Assembly: GCA_016932385.1 (NCBI GenBank)
Contig: JAFGCY010000099.1
Location: 1-49,629, forward strand
Length of the DNA stretch: 49,629 nt
DNA from: a bacterium
GTDB taxonomy: Bacteria > 4484-113 > JAFGCY01
Direction of reading: 5' to 3'
In this document: in pieces, positions 15,223-23,265 of the stretch
Position numbering within the stretch: the first letter of the stretch is position 1
Layout: the number at the start of each line of letters is the position of its first letter
Position numbers and translations under genes: made by a program
The notes under the pieces: model-generated
What the model saw: only the letters and a program-made list of their open reading frames with translations
Told to the model about the DNA's origin: nothing
Database searches by the model: none

Positions 15223-17505
15223 GTGGCAAAAAACCGGCACCGGCTGAGCTTGCTGATACCCCTGGTATTGCTGCTTGTGGCTGGTGGCGCGCGCCTGGTC
15301 ACCGCTCAGGATGTGCTGGGATTAGGCCAGGTCCTGGTCGAGCCCACGGCCGGCTACGGCGGCTACGCGTTGCCGGTGGCCAACTCCGCCCTGGCGCGCG
15401 ACTGGGCCGCCAGCAGCGGGATGGCCTGGCAGATCGCGTACAACTACGCCACGATACCGGTCTTTGTGCATATCGAGCACCGCCAGCCGATGGCCCGCCG
15501 CATTCGCGTTTCCGTCGAATCCGAGCATGCCTATGCCGCCGAGGAGTTGGAGAACGCCGGCTACCCGAGTTCGACGGCCCCCGTTACGGTCGTCTCGCGG
15601 GAAGTGCTGGTTCCACCTTCCGTACCGGTCGACCTGGCACTGCTGCCCCGCTGTTGCCCGCCTTCGCGGCCGGGGCGCATTCAGAACCTGACGGTGCGGG
15701 TCGAAATGGAGGGCCAGCCCCAGCCCTTCGTGCAGCCGGTCGAAGTCATCCAACTCGAGCCGACGCACCTGTATTCGCTTTACCTGGACGGCCCGCCGGG
15801 CGTGTTCTTCAGCGATACAGTCAATCCCGCCAATCACCTGCGCCTGGAACCGCCTTCGGGGGGTGCGCCGGGACAGATGATCATTCCGCGGGAACTGCTG
15901 ACCAGCCGGCACTATCTGCTGGGCGTCCCGCATGCGGAGTTGACGCTGGCGCCGTTGGCCGGCCGCGACTTCGCCTTCTGCCTGGCCAACCTGGACTTTG
16001 TGCGAAGCTGGAGCGCGGCGGACCAGCAGGCGCTGTTGGCCTATGTGATCGGCGGCGGCCGGCTGTGCCTGTTCAATGCCGCCGGTGACTGGCAGAACCT
16101 GGACTTGGACAGCGCGGCGCTGCCGGTGGGGCGCGGCTTCGTCGTGCCGGTCCACGGCGACCTGGACAGCGCCCGTCAGGCGATGACCGGCTGGCTGGAG
16201 GGTGAATTCAGCGAACTCGTCGCCTGGTGCCGCGGGACCGTCGACGGGCGGATGCTGCCGAAGCTGGGTGTGGCCGGCAACCTGGCGAACCAACTGAACA
16301 TCCTGTCCTTTTTCCATGGCGACGCGGCCGACGCCGGGATTACCCCGCACCGCCCGGGTTTCCTGCATCCTCTGTGGATCTACCGCGAGAGCTGCTTCGA
16401 CGGCGCGCTGGAGCCCTGGGACTTCCCCGAGTTCTCAACCAACGCGGCGAATGTCCTGGCCAATAACATCAACCTGCGCACCTTCCGCAACCAATTCGAC
16501 GAGTTGCCCGCGCGGCTGGGACCGCCGGTCCGGCCTTTGTTGCATTGCCTGGGCGAGGCCCGGGCCTTGCCGATCGGCCTGATCACGGCCGGCATCGTCC
16601 TGCCGATCAGCCTGCTCGTCGCCGGCCGGATCCGGCGACGAACCGGGCTGGCGCTCGGGCTGGTGGCGGGGGCCTTCCTGCTGGCCGGGCCCGCCTGGTG
16701 GCTGGCGCGGCCGGCTGACATCCCCCCGCTGCACTGTATCCTGGTCGACGCCCAAGCCGGGCAGGCCACCGCGGTGCAACGGGAGCTGGTTGTGGCCCGC
16801 AGCGAGGAAAGCGCGGAAGCCAACGTAGCCGTCACCCCCGGGGCGCTGGTGCGCCGGGTCGGCGGCCCCGATCCCGTGGCCTGGCAGTTGGTGGAGGACC
16901 CGGACGGTTCCCACCTGCGCTGGCCCAGCGCCAAGCGGACGATCGCGGCGGTGCTCGATACCTGCCGTCAGCAGCCCGTTGTCCCGGTCACGCTCGCGGT
17001 CTCGCGGGAGTCGGCACAATTGCTGGCGATCAAGCTTGACACGCGCCGCCTGCCCGCCGACCGCGAGTGTTATTTGCAGACGCCCTATGGCTGGCAGGTC
17101 ATCCCCGGCGGACGCCAGGACCAGACGGTGCATATCAGCCAGCCGGCCAACACAGCCTGGCCGGGCTTGGAGCGCCTGGATGTCTGGGAGCACCACCTTG
17201 ACTGGTGGCTGCCGGACTCGCCGCGCTTCGGTTCGCTGCTGGATGTCCGCGACCGGGCGATGTTGCAGTATCAAATCCAGCGCCTGCCGGGGCCGGCCCC
17301 GGGCGCGGGCCGCCAGGATCTGCTCCAGCATGCTCAGCGGCTGTGCTGGATGGGGGTCTGTCAATTGCCCTGTGGCATCCGCGGCGCGCTAACCACGCAG
17401 GGCGTGCTGTACATCCCCCTCGACCCAGCCGAACTGGGCGCTTCCGAGCCCGAGCACACGGTGGCGATCATGCGTTACACCTTCGATTTGGAGCCGGCGC
17501 GATGA
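15223..17505 (+). CDS. Large envelope protein with amidotransferase-like fold region and two membrane helices
   Basis: The 760-residue protein has a signal peptide (RLSLLIPLVLLLVAGGARLVTA), a beta-rich exported region with IPVFVHIEHRQP and VPVDLALLPRC, and a segment resembling the class I glutamine amidotransferase-like fold (FAFCLANLDFVRSWSAADQQ then LLAYVIGGGRLCLFNA, about 245-285) without a recognisable catalytic Cys-His pair. Two close hydrophobic segments (about 448-495, PIGLITAGIVLPISLLVAG and GLALGLVAGAFLLAGPAWWL) come next, then another extracytoplasmic domain. Similar layouts occur next to membrane transport or vWA-type gene sets, but I do not recognise this family. Its TGA overlaps the ATG of the next gene (ATGA), so the two are translationally coupled and probably form a complex. 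Confidence 0.65.
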   Translation: MAKNRHRLSLLIPLVLLLVAGGARLVTAQDVLGLGQVLVEPTAGYGGYALPVANSALARDWAASSGMAWQIAYNYATIPVFVHIEHRQPMARRIRVSVESEHAYAAEELENAGYPSSTAPVTVVSREVLVPPSVPVDLALLPRCCPPSRPGRIQNLTVRVEMEGQPQPFVQPVEVIQLEPTHLYSLYLDGPPGVFFSDTVNPANHLRLEPPSGGAPGQMIIPRELLTSRHYLLGVPHAELTLAPLAGRDFAFCLANLDFVRSWSAADQQALLAYVIGGGRLCLFNAAGDWQNLDLDSAALPVGRGFVVPVHGDLDSARQAMTGWLEGEFSELVAWCRGTVDGRMLPKLGVAGNLANQLNILSFFHGDAADAGITPHRPGFLHPLWIYRESCFDGALEPWDFPEFSTNAANVLANNINLRTFRNQFDELPARLGPPVRPLLHCLGEARALPIGLITAGIVLPISLLVAGRIRRRTGLALGLVAGAFLLAGPAWWLARPADIPPLHCILVDAQAGQATAVQRELVVARSEESAEANVAVTPGALVRRVGGPDPVAWQLVEDPDGSHLRWPSAKRTIAAVLDTCRQQPVVPVTLAVSRESAQLLAIKLDTRRLPADRECYLQTPYGWQVIPGGRQDQTVHISQPANTAWPGLERLDVWEHHLDWWLPDSPRFGSLLDVRDRAMLQYQIQRLPGPAPGAGRQDLLQHAQRLCWMGVCQLPCGIRGALTTQGVLYIPLDPAELGASEPEHTVAIMRYTFDLEPAR

Positions 17506-18947
17506 GACCGTTCATCCAACTGGACTCCGCCGAACGCCGCAACCAGCCTTTCCCCATCGAGGTCACGGTCCTGGCCCTGGCGCGGCCGGCCTGGTGGATC
17601 TGGTTCGCGCTCGCCGCGCTCTCGTTGCTGGCGGCGCTGGCCTGGCGCTGGACGGGCAACGCGCCGCCGATCCCGTTCGTACTCGACGGCGCCGGCCTGG
17701 TCCTCTGGCTGAGCGGGTACTGGCTGGCCAACCACTGGAACCGGCTCCTGGTCCGGCAGCATCGGCATATCCGGCAAGGGCCCGAGTGGTGGTCCTGGCG
17801 GCTGATCAACGCCGGACACCTGCTGATCGTCGCCGTCTTGCTGGCGCTGGCCCCGCTGAGCCTGCTGCTGGCCTACGACACCAACGCGACGGTCGCGCAA
17901 ATTTACATCAGCGATCCACCCAACCTGCACCTGCCGGCTGGATTATGGCTGGCGCACAGCCTGGTGCTCCTGGGCCCCAGCCTGGTGCTGGTCTCGGTCT
18001 TCCTGTTGCATACGCTGCGCCGGGCCTGCGGCTGGCATTGGGGCTTCGCCCTCTGGCTGGCCGCGACCTGCATCGTACATGCCTCGGTCACCCTCGGCCA
18101 GACCATGATCGCCTTCCATACAGCGCTGGGCACCTTCGCGGCGTCACTCGGCGGCTTCGCCGCCTGGGCCGCCCAGCGGACCGCGCAAACCCGCATCGAA
18201 ACCCCCGATCTCATCACCCTCTACGGCAGCCAGCTGAAACTGCCGATGCTGATCCTGCCCGCCGCCATCGTTCTGATCGTGCTGGCCCAGTGGCAGCTGA
18301 ACCATCGCCAGCCCAGCGTAAATCCCGCCTGGCTCGCCGCCACCCTGGCCGTCCTGGCGACAGCCGGCCGCGCGCTCTGGCAGGCCTGGCTGTGGGTGCG
18401 CGACGCCGGCCTGGCCTCCCCCGGCGACTGGCGCGTGCTGATGGTCCTGGGGATCGCCACCATCTGGATTGTCTGGGGGCTGCTGATCCTGGACAAGGAC
18501 CGCCGCCTGACGGTGACGGCCCTGGGTCCGGTCGGCTGGTGCGGGCTGGCCGCCGCCGCCTGGACCACCCTGACCTTGACCCACCGCATCGCCACCAACG
18601 TCGAGCCGGCCAGCCTGCTGGCCGGCGGAGCGCTGAGCGCGATCCTCGCCGCCCTGGGCGTGCTGCTGATCAGCCGGCTGGGCTGGCTGTACCGCGATCT
18701 CGGCCTGCCCTGGGCCGGCGGACTGGTCGTCTTCTTCCCGGCGGTACTCCTGCTCCCACTCGGTGGCGGTTTGGCCAACCAGCCGCTGCTGTCGCTGTTG
18801 TTCTCCGCGCTGCAGCGGGGCTTGCGGGCCTGCGCTCCCGGGCAGCAGCTGCTGGCCCTGCTGGCTTGTGCGGCCGTGCTGATCGCGCTAGCCCGGCTGA
18901 CGGCCAGACACGGGCGTCGCATTCCGGCGGCCGCCAGCCAGGAATAA
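17502..18947 (+). CDS. Polytopic membrane protein coupled to the upstream envelope protein
   Basis: The 481-residue protein starts MRPFIQLDSAERRNQPFPIE and has about ten to twelve hydrophobic segments, including PAWWIWFALAALSLLAALAW, LLIVAVLLALAPLSLLLAY, LLGPSLVLVSVFLLHTL, WRVLMVLGIATIWIVWGLLI and VVFFPAVLLLPLGGGL. No transporter, permease or transferase motif is recognisable. ATG 17502 is chosen because it overlaps the upstream stop as ATGA; the reading frame is open for longer but without a membrane-protein character. The stop (18945-18947) lies 2 nt before the flagellin sigma-28 promoter, so its mRNA could read into the flagellin leader, as no terminator is visible between them. Confidence 0.7.
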   Translation: MRPFIQLDSAERRNQPFPIEVTVLALARPAWWIWFALAALSLLAALAWRWTGNAPPIPFVLDGAGLVLWLSGYWLANHWNRLLVRQHRHIRQGPEWWSWRLINAGHLLIVAVLLALAPLSLLLAYDTNATVAQIYISDPPNLHLPAGLWLAHSLVLLGPSLVLVSVFLLHTLRRACGWHWGFALWLAATCIVHASVTLGQTMIAFHTALGTFAASLGGFAAWAAQRTAQTRIETPDLITLYGSQLKLPMLILPAAIVLIVLAQWQLNHRQPSVNPAWLAATLAVLATAGRALWQAWLWVRDAGLASPGDWRVLMVLGIATIWIVWGLLILDKDRRLTVTALGPVGWCGLAAAAWTTLTLTHRIATNVEPASLLAGGALSAILAALGVLLISRLGWLYRDLGLPWAGGLVVFFPAVLLLPLGGGLANQPLLSLLFSALQRGLRACAPGQQLLALLACAAVLIALARLTARHGRRIPAAASQE

Positions 18948-18948
18948 T

Positions 18949-18975
18949 TAAAGGTCGCGCCGCCGCCGCCGATAA
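18949..18975 (+). promoter_or_regulatory. Sigma-28 (FliA) promoter of the flagellin gene
   Basis: TAAA (18949-18952), 15 nt and GCCGATAA (18968-18975) match the FliA consensus TAAA-N15-GCCGATAA exactly. The predicted transcript start is near 18983, leaving a leader of about 315 nt before the flagellin ATG. Sigma-28 control is standard for late flagellar genes. Confidence 0.88.
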
Positions 18976-18982
18976 AAACCCC

Positions 18983-19297
18983 AGATTTACTCTGCGCCTA
19001 GTTACGTGCGGTTGGTTGGACCGCTTAAAAAAATGTTGGGGAGAAAACTTGTTTCCCGGGATTCAAGTGGCGGTTGTGCGCGCCGATATATGAACCGGTA
19101 ACAATTCGCGCATTGGGAGCATGCGAGTAAAACAAGGAGGTCCAACCACGGCTGGTATCTGAAAAGGATACTCACCAACCGCAATAGATCCCACGTTAAT
19201 CTGCCAATCACGGAGGAAGACGCGGACTGACGTGGCGTTCCAGACAGCCTGACAGGCTGATAGCCAAAAAGATGCACGTTCAAGGAGGAATGTGTAC
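18983..19297 (+). promoter_or_regulatory. Long structured flagellin leader with three CsrA/RsmE-consensus sites
   Basis: No convincing coding region lies in this gene-free leader. Three exact matches to the CsrA/RsmE consensus (A/U)CANGGANG(U/A) are present: ACAAGGAGGT (19132-19141), TCACGGAGGA (19208-19217) and TCAAGGAGGA (19280-19289), the last containing the flagellin Shine-Dalgarno. The first also holds a strong Shine-Dalgarno with no start codon behind it, and its end takes part in a perfect 10-bp long-range duplex, TGGTTGGACC (19013-19022) with GGTCCAACCA (19139-19148). A small hairpin AGCCT-GAC-AGGCT lies at 19246-19258. The pattern resembles flagellin leaders controlled by CsrA; no csrA or fliW gene is in the window. 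Confidence 0.65.
19273..19296 (+). promoter_or_regulatory. Hairpin presenting the flagellin Shine-Dalgarno in a GGA hexaloop
   Basis: TGCACGTTC (19273-19281) pairs over 9 bp, including two G-U pairs, with GAATGTGTA (19288-19296). The loop is AAGGAG (19282-19287), the ANGGAN hexaloop recognised by CsrA/RsmE proteins. Two more copies of this hairpin occur after the flagellin gene. Confidence 0.7.
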
Positions 19298-22066
19298 ATG
19301 AGTGTTCTTCGTATTTATCAGAACCCAATTGCGATCAATTCGCTGCGTAACCTGAAGGTTACCGGTTCGATGATTTCCAAATCCCTCGAACGCCTGTCCA
19401 GCGGCTTGCGCATCAACCGCGCAGCCGACGATGCGGCGGGCTTGTCGATCAGCGAAAAGTTACGGGGGCAGATCAGAGGCCTGAGCCGCGCCAGCATGAA
19501 CGCGCTGGACGGCATTTCGCTGATCCAAACGGCCGAGGGCGCACTAAACGAGGTCCATTCGATCCTGCAGCGTATGCGCGAGCTGGCGGTCCAGTCCGCC
19601 AACGGTATCTACACCAGTGATGACCGCGCCGCGCTGCAGCTGGAAGTTACCCAGCTGATCGATGAGATCGACCGTATTTCGGCCAGCACCGAGTTCAATA
19701 CCAAGAACCTGCTGGACGGGACGCTGGGAGCACTCGTCAGCACCGACGACTTCTCCAAGGTCCAGGCCCGGGTCACCGGCGAGGTTGGCAAGGGTGGCAA
19801 CTTCGTGATGAAAGCCGTGGCCAAGACCTGTGGCGAACTCCAGGTGCACAAGACTGACGTGTTCTCGACCCAGTGGTCCCAGGACCGCGTAGGCCTGATC
19901 AACTACCTGACCACGTACCGGGCCGACGCGACCGTGATGAACACCGGCATCGACAACATCGGCAACACCGGTATCTACCAGGTCGAGGTCAACATTCCGG
20001 ATGGCGCGGCGATCTTCTCGAGCGGCGCGACCGGCACTGGCGTCTTCACACTGGACGGCACGGGTGCCAATTACTCGATCGCCCAGTCCACGGACAGCGC
20101 GATCGACGTCTTCCAGGCCCACGAGGTGACGCTGGCCACCGACAAGATCCTGATCACGACGCAGGACGACGTCAACGGCGTGCTGATCACATCGCTGGTC
20201 CTGTCGAGCGGCAACATGAGTTCCTTCGACGCGCTGGAAGCGGCGATCTATGCGGCGCTGGATTCCACCGGCAGCACGGCCCTGATCGGCGCTGCGACCG
20301 ACGTTGCCTTCGACAACACGGACGGCACGTTGCATGTCCAGCTGGTGGCCGCCAACGACGCGCAATTACTCAACATCGAGTTCGTCGACGTCGACGGCAG
20401 CGGTAGCGAGTATTACCTGAGCTTCGGTGACGGCGCGGCGGCCTCGTCTTTCGCCAGCAACGTCTTCACCAACCGGGTCATTTACTCGTTCGGCACGCGC
20501 AGCCAGGTCTATACCGATTCCATCGTCGCCAGCAACTCGTCGACCTACTCGATCGGTATCGCGGCGGGTGCCGCGACGGATACGGGCATCATCAATATCC
20601 GGTTCGACACGCGCTACGACTGGACCCAGGTCAGCGGCACGCGGCTGATGGACACGATCGCCTTTGACAACTTCACCGGCGACAACTCGATCCAGCGGTA
20701 CGGTACCGTCTGGCAGGACGGCCCGGCCTCGGCCAACGGCACGTTCCTGATCTCGGCCGTTTCCAACGTTTCCTACGCAATCTACGAGTTCAACAACGAG
20801 TTGTATACCTCGCTGGTCTCCCAGGGCTGGGACCAGTCGCTGGCGCTGCAGGCCTCGCGCGGGCAGCGGATGCAGGACCTGGCGGGTAACAACGTCTTTA
20901 GCATCAACAGAGCCTTCCAAGGGCAGGCCGGCAGTCTGCTGGAGAACATCCACTTCGGGGTGGATGGCATCTTGCAGATGGGCGAGACCGCTACCTTCAA
21001 TGTCAGCACGAACGAGGTGCTGACGGCAGACCAGCTGAACACCCTGGGCAGCATTAACCGCTTCCAGGACTTCGGCGTCTTCACCGGCCGCAACAACACC
21101 GAGCTGACGGTGTACATCCGCGGCACGGACCGGTCGGCGACAGTCACGCTGTCCGCCAACGATACGCTAGAAGACCTGGCCGGCAAGCTCAGCCTGGCGA
21201 TCTGGAATACCGAAGGCACGGGCGTGATCAACAGCGCGATCCTGCCGGGCCAGCGTCCGCCGGACCTGGTCCACATCAACACGGTGGGTTCGGCCAAGGG
21301 CACGATCTCGATCACCACGCCGGTACCGGGCGCCGAGCTCGTCCTGGCGGGCGATGAGTCGCTCTTGAATGCCCTGTCGCTGATGGAGATCCACGAATCA
21401 GTGGCGCCGGTCTACTCGATCAACGCCTTCAACCTGGAACTACAGCAGACCGTGGCCTCGATCGTCACCGATACCAACGAAATCACCGGACTGCTGCCGG
21501 GCCTGAGGATCTTCTTCGACAACACACTGGGCTTGAAGCTGGACGCCGAACCGCCGGTGGACGCCTTGGGCGGAACCAACGTCGCCAACGACTATGGCTT
21601 CCTCCTGCCGTACGAGCGTCCCACCGTCAGCATGAGCGGTGAGGTCGAGAGCTTCTTCATTCACGTCGCCCCGCGCCCGTTCAACCTGCAAATCGGCGCA
21701 AACCAGGGGCAGACTATCGGCGCCTACATCGCGGACCATTCGGCCCAGGCACTGGGGGTCCAGGGTCTGCTGATCACCGAGACACCGTTCGCCGAAGAGG
21801 CGATTTCAATTATCGACGTTGCGATCGGCCGCGTCAGCAATATGCGCTCGCGGCTGGGTGCGATGCAAAACCGCTTGGAGAGCACCATCCGCAACCTCGA
21901 CATCACGGCAGAGAATCTGACGGCTTCCGAGTCGCGGATCCGTGATGCGGACATTGCCCAGGAAACCACGACCATGACCCGGAACCAGATTCTGCTGCAA
22001 GCCGGTGTGGCGGCGTTGGCCCAGGCCAACCAGCTGCCGCAGGCTGTCCTGCAGCTGCTCGGGTAA
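19298..22066 (+). CDS. Large flagellin (922 residues)
   Basis: Flagellin polymerises into the flagellar filament after export by the flagellar type III apparatus. The conserved ends are clear: at the N-terminus KSLERLSSGLRINRAADDAA and GLSISEKLRGQIRGLSRAS, then DGISLIQTAEGALNEVHSIL; at the C-terminus RLGAMQNRLESTIRNLDI, LTASESRIRDADIAQETT and QANQLPQAVLQLLG. About 690 residues lie between these D0/D1 parts, so it is much longer than typical flagellins of 270-500. The insert is Thr/Asn/Asp-rich and beta-like; it lacks the HExxH of flagellinolysin. ATG 19298 is chosen because AAGGAGG (19282-19288) is 9 nt upstream; the GTG at 19292 is too close. It is expressed from a sigma-28 promoter through a structured leader. 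Confidence 0.93.
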   Translation: MSVLRIYQNPIAINSLRNLKVTGSMISKSLERLSSGLRINRAADDAAGLSISEKLRGQIRGLSRASMNALDGISLIQTAEGALNEVHSILQRMRELAVQSANGIYTSDDRAALQLEVTQLIDEIDRISASTEFNTKNLLDGTLGALVSTDDFSKVQARVTGEVGKGGNFVMKAVAKTCGELQVHKTDVFSTQWSQDRVGLINYLTTYRADATVMNTGIDNIGNTGIYQVEVNIPDGAAIFSSGATGTGVFTLDGTGANYSIAQSTDSAIDVFQAHEVTLATDKILITTQDDVNGVLITSLVLSSGNMSSFDALEAAIYAALDSTGSTALIGAATDVAFDNTDGTLHVQLVAANDAQLLNIEFVDVDGSGSEYYLSFGDGAAASSFASNVFTNRVIYSFGTRSQVYTDSIVASNSSTYSIGIAAGAATDTGIINIRFDTRYDWTQVSGTRLMDTIAFDNFTGDNSIQRYGTVWQDGPASANGTFLISAVSNVSYAIYEFNNELYTSLVSQGWDQSLALQASRGQRMQDLAGNNVFSINRAFQGQAGSLLENIHFGVDGILQMGETATFNVSTNEVLTADQLNTLGSINRFQDFGVFTGRNNTELTVYIRGTDRSATVTLSANDTLEDLAGKLSLAIWNTEGTGVINSAILPGQRPPDLVHINTVGSAKGTISITTPVPGAELVLAGDESLLNALSLMEIHESVAPVYSINAFNLELQQTVASIVTDTNEITGLLPGLRIFFDNTLGLKLDAEPPVDALGGTNVANDYGFLLPYERPTVSMSGEVESFFIHVAPRPFNLQIGANQGQTIGAYIADHSAQALGVQGLLITETPFAEEAISIIDVAIGRVSNMRSRLGAMQNRLESTIRNLDITAENLTASESRIRDADIAQETTTMTRNQILLQAGVAALAQANQLPQAVLQLLG

Positions 22067-22112
22067 TGTGGCGTAGGTAACTTTGGCAACCACCCTAGCC
22101 ACAGCTTTTAAC

Positions 22113-22164
22113 GCATGTTCATGGAGGAACGTGCACCCGATACACGTTCAAGGAGGAATGTGTA
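22113..22164 (+). promoter_or_regulatory. Two CsrA/RsmE-like hairpins downstream of flagellin
   Basis: Hairpin B pairs GCATGTTC (22113-22120) with GAACGTGC (22127-22134) around loop ATGGAG. Hairpin C pairs TACACGTTC (22141-22149) with GAATGTGTA (22156-22164) around loop AAGGAG. Each contains an exact (A/U)CANGGANG(U/A) match (22119-22128 and 22148-22157). Relative to the flagellin leader hairpin, substitutions at three stem positions keep pairing. Hairpin C overlaps the Shine-Dalgarno of the small ORF at 22166. A role as CsrA decoy or as control of that ORF is inferred. Confidence 0.65.
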
Positions 22165-22165
22165 G

Positions 22166-22282
22166 ATGAGCAAGCCGAGGATTGAAACACATCCAAAGGT
22201 GACTGAAACACTGCCCGGTACCTTGGGTACGGTGCTTGGCAGGACCAGACGGCGCAGTGCGCGCCGTGGAGAACTGTTGTAA
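22166..22282 (+). CDS. Small basic ORF downstream of flagellin (38 residues)
   Basis: ATG 22166 to TAA 22282 encodes a 38-residue peptide that starts MSKPRIETHPKVTETLPG and ends with an Arg-rich tail (GRTRRRSARRGELL). Its upstream 25 nt (22146-22170) match the flagellin start context (19278-19302) at all but one position, including AAGGAGG and its 9-nt spacing. It lies 100 nt after the flagellin stop and before a strong terminator, so it is probably on the flagellin mRNA. No family is recognised. It could be a real small protein, the relic of a lost second flagellin gene or merely the passenger of a copied regulatory hairpin. The exact conservation of the start context favours translation. 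Confidence 0.5.
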   Translation: MSKPRIETHPKVTETLPGTLGTVLGRTRRRSARRGELL

Positions 22283-22301
22283 CGGTCCCGCTTGGAAACT
22301 G

Positions 22302-22335
22302 CCGGCCTGGGCGACGCCCGGGCCGGTTTTCTTTT
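22302..22335 (+). terminator. Terminator of the flagellin transcript
   Basis: CCGGCCTGGGC (22302-22312) and GCCCGGGCCGG (22316-22326) form an 11-bp stem with one G-T pair and a GAC loop, followed by TTTTCTTTT. It ends at the stop codon of the convergent gene. Confidence 0.92.
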
Positions 22336-22897
22336 ACTGGTCCAGGACGACGCGCAGGGCGTCCAGGCTGTCCCCCACGAAAAACGGAGTGATCCGGTAA
22401 TTCGTGTTGTTGACGGTAACGACGAAATAGAAATTACTGCTGGTTCCGCCCGGCCCCGAGCCGTGTTTCCCCGCCGCCGCCTGCTTGGCCAGGTCCAGTT
22501 TCATAAGCACGCGCAGCTGTTCCCGCAGTTCGCCGGGTTTCAGCTCGCGCCAGTACTGCGGATAGGCCCACAGCTCGCGGATGCTGCCTTCCGTCCCCTC
22601 CGTCCTCAGCACCTGGCCGAGCTGCGTCGTCACCTTGCCGCCGGCGACATGCTGCGGTTCGCTGAGCTGGCCGGTGGCCAGTTTCAGATTGGCGTAGGCC
22701 ATCAGCACGGCGTCCTCGTCCGTCAGCGGCAGCAGCCCGGCCTGATCCAGCGCCACGCCCAGGTCGTCGTAGACCGCCTCGACGCTGACCGCCCCGCGTT
22801 CCTGCGGCAGCAGGATCCAGCGCGCGCCGAGCAGCAGGGCGAACAGCAACAGGGCGGCACCCGCAATCAAGACTCCGCGTGGCAGGTTTTCGAGCAT
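22334..22897 (-). CDS. Membrane-anchored protein of unknown function
   Basis: The 187-residue protein has one N-terminal membrane helix (about 8-29, GVLIAGAALLLFALLLGARW) and an extracytoplasmic domain with VSVEAVYDDLGVALDQAGLL, a helix-rich middle (ELREQLRVLMKLDLAKQAAA) and a C-terminal beta hairpin (NFYFVVTVNNTNYRITPFF). The topology suggests a periplasmic domain anchored to the inner membrane. No family is recognised. No good Shine-Dalgarno is visible before ATG 22897. It lies 96 nt after the small membrane gene on the same strand and may share its transcript; a TAGTAT in the gap could be a separate -10 box. Confidence 0.6.
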   Translation of the reverse strand: MLENLPRGVLIAGAALLLFALLLGARWILLPQERGAVSVEAVYDDLGVALDQAGLLPLTDEDAVLMAYANLKLATGQLSEPQHVAGGKVTTQLGQVLRTEGTEGSIRELWAYPQYWRELKPGELREQLRVLMKLDLAKQAAAGKHGSGPGGTSSNFYFVVTVNNTNYRITPFFVGDSLDALRVVLDQ

Positions 22898-22993
22898 CGA
22901 TCGACCGGTAATCAGACCAGCCCGACGGCGCCGGGTTCAGCTTCGATCCGGCTGGTGAATAGCCAATACTACCACCGGCGGCGCGCGGCTGGT

Positions 22994-23212
22994 CTAGCGC
23001 GTCCAGCCTTCCGCGCCGGCAATCGGCTCGTTGGGATCGCCCTGCTTGCGCTCGACGTATTCATCGGCGTCTTCATCGCTGCTGAAGAAGAAGTGGTTCA
23101 TTTTGGCGATCCAGGACTGGCCATCCTGCGAGGCCCCCCAGTAATAAATCAGATACCAGATGATGGCAACGATTGCCAACAATCCCAGGAACTGCCAGAA
23201 TGACATCCGCAT
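22994..23212 (-). CDS. Small membrane protein (72 residues)
   Basis: The protein begins MRMSFWQFLGLLAIVAIIWY, with one hydrophobic helix (about 5-26), followed by a polar, acidic tail with FFFSSDEDADEYVERKQGD. No family is recognised. TAAAAT (23219-23224, minus strand) ends 6 nt before ATG 23212 and there is no Shine-Dalgarno, so a leaderless transcript starting at the ATG is likely. A second in-frame ATG lies two codons later. The gene follows tpiA on the same strand but has this promoter of its own. Confidence 0.6.
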   Translation of the reverse strand: MRMSFWQFLGLLAIVAIIWYLIYYWGASQDGQSWIAKMNHFFFSSDEDADEYVERKQGDPNEPIAGAEGWTR

Positions 23213-23218
23213 ACAGTG

Positions 23219-23224
23219 ATTTTA
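23219..23224 (-). promoter_or_regulatory. -10 box for a leaderless transcript of the small membrane gene
   Basis: TAAAAT on the minus strand is separated from ATG 23212 by the 6 nt CACTGT. No Shine-Dalgarno is present and the -35 is unclear. Confidence 0.45.
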
Positions 23225-23265
23225 CCCGTACAACCGGCCGTTGGCGACAAATCGCAACCGCCGGT

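Noticed and set aside
19033..19101. 22-codon upstream ORF in the flagellin leader
   Set aside because: No Shine-Dalgarno before its ATG and nothing to support translation.
19298..22066. Flagellinolysin-type metalloprotease insert in flagellin
   Set aside because: No HExxH is present; the closest HEVTL lacks the second His.
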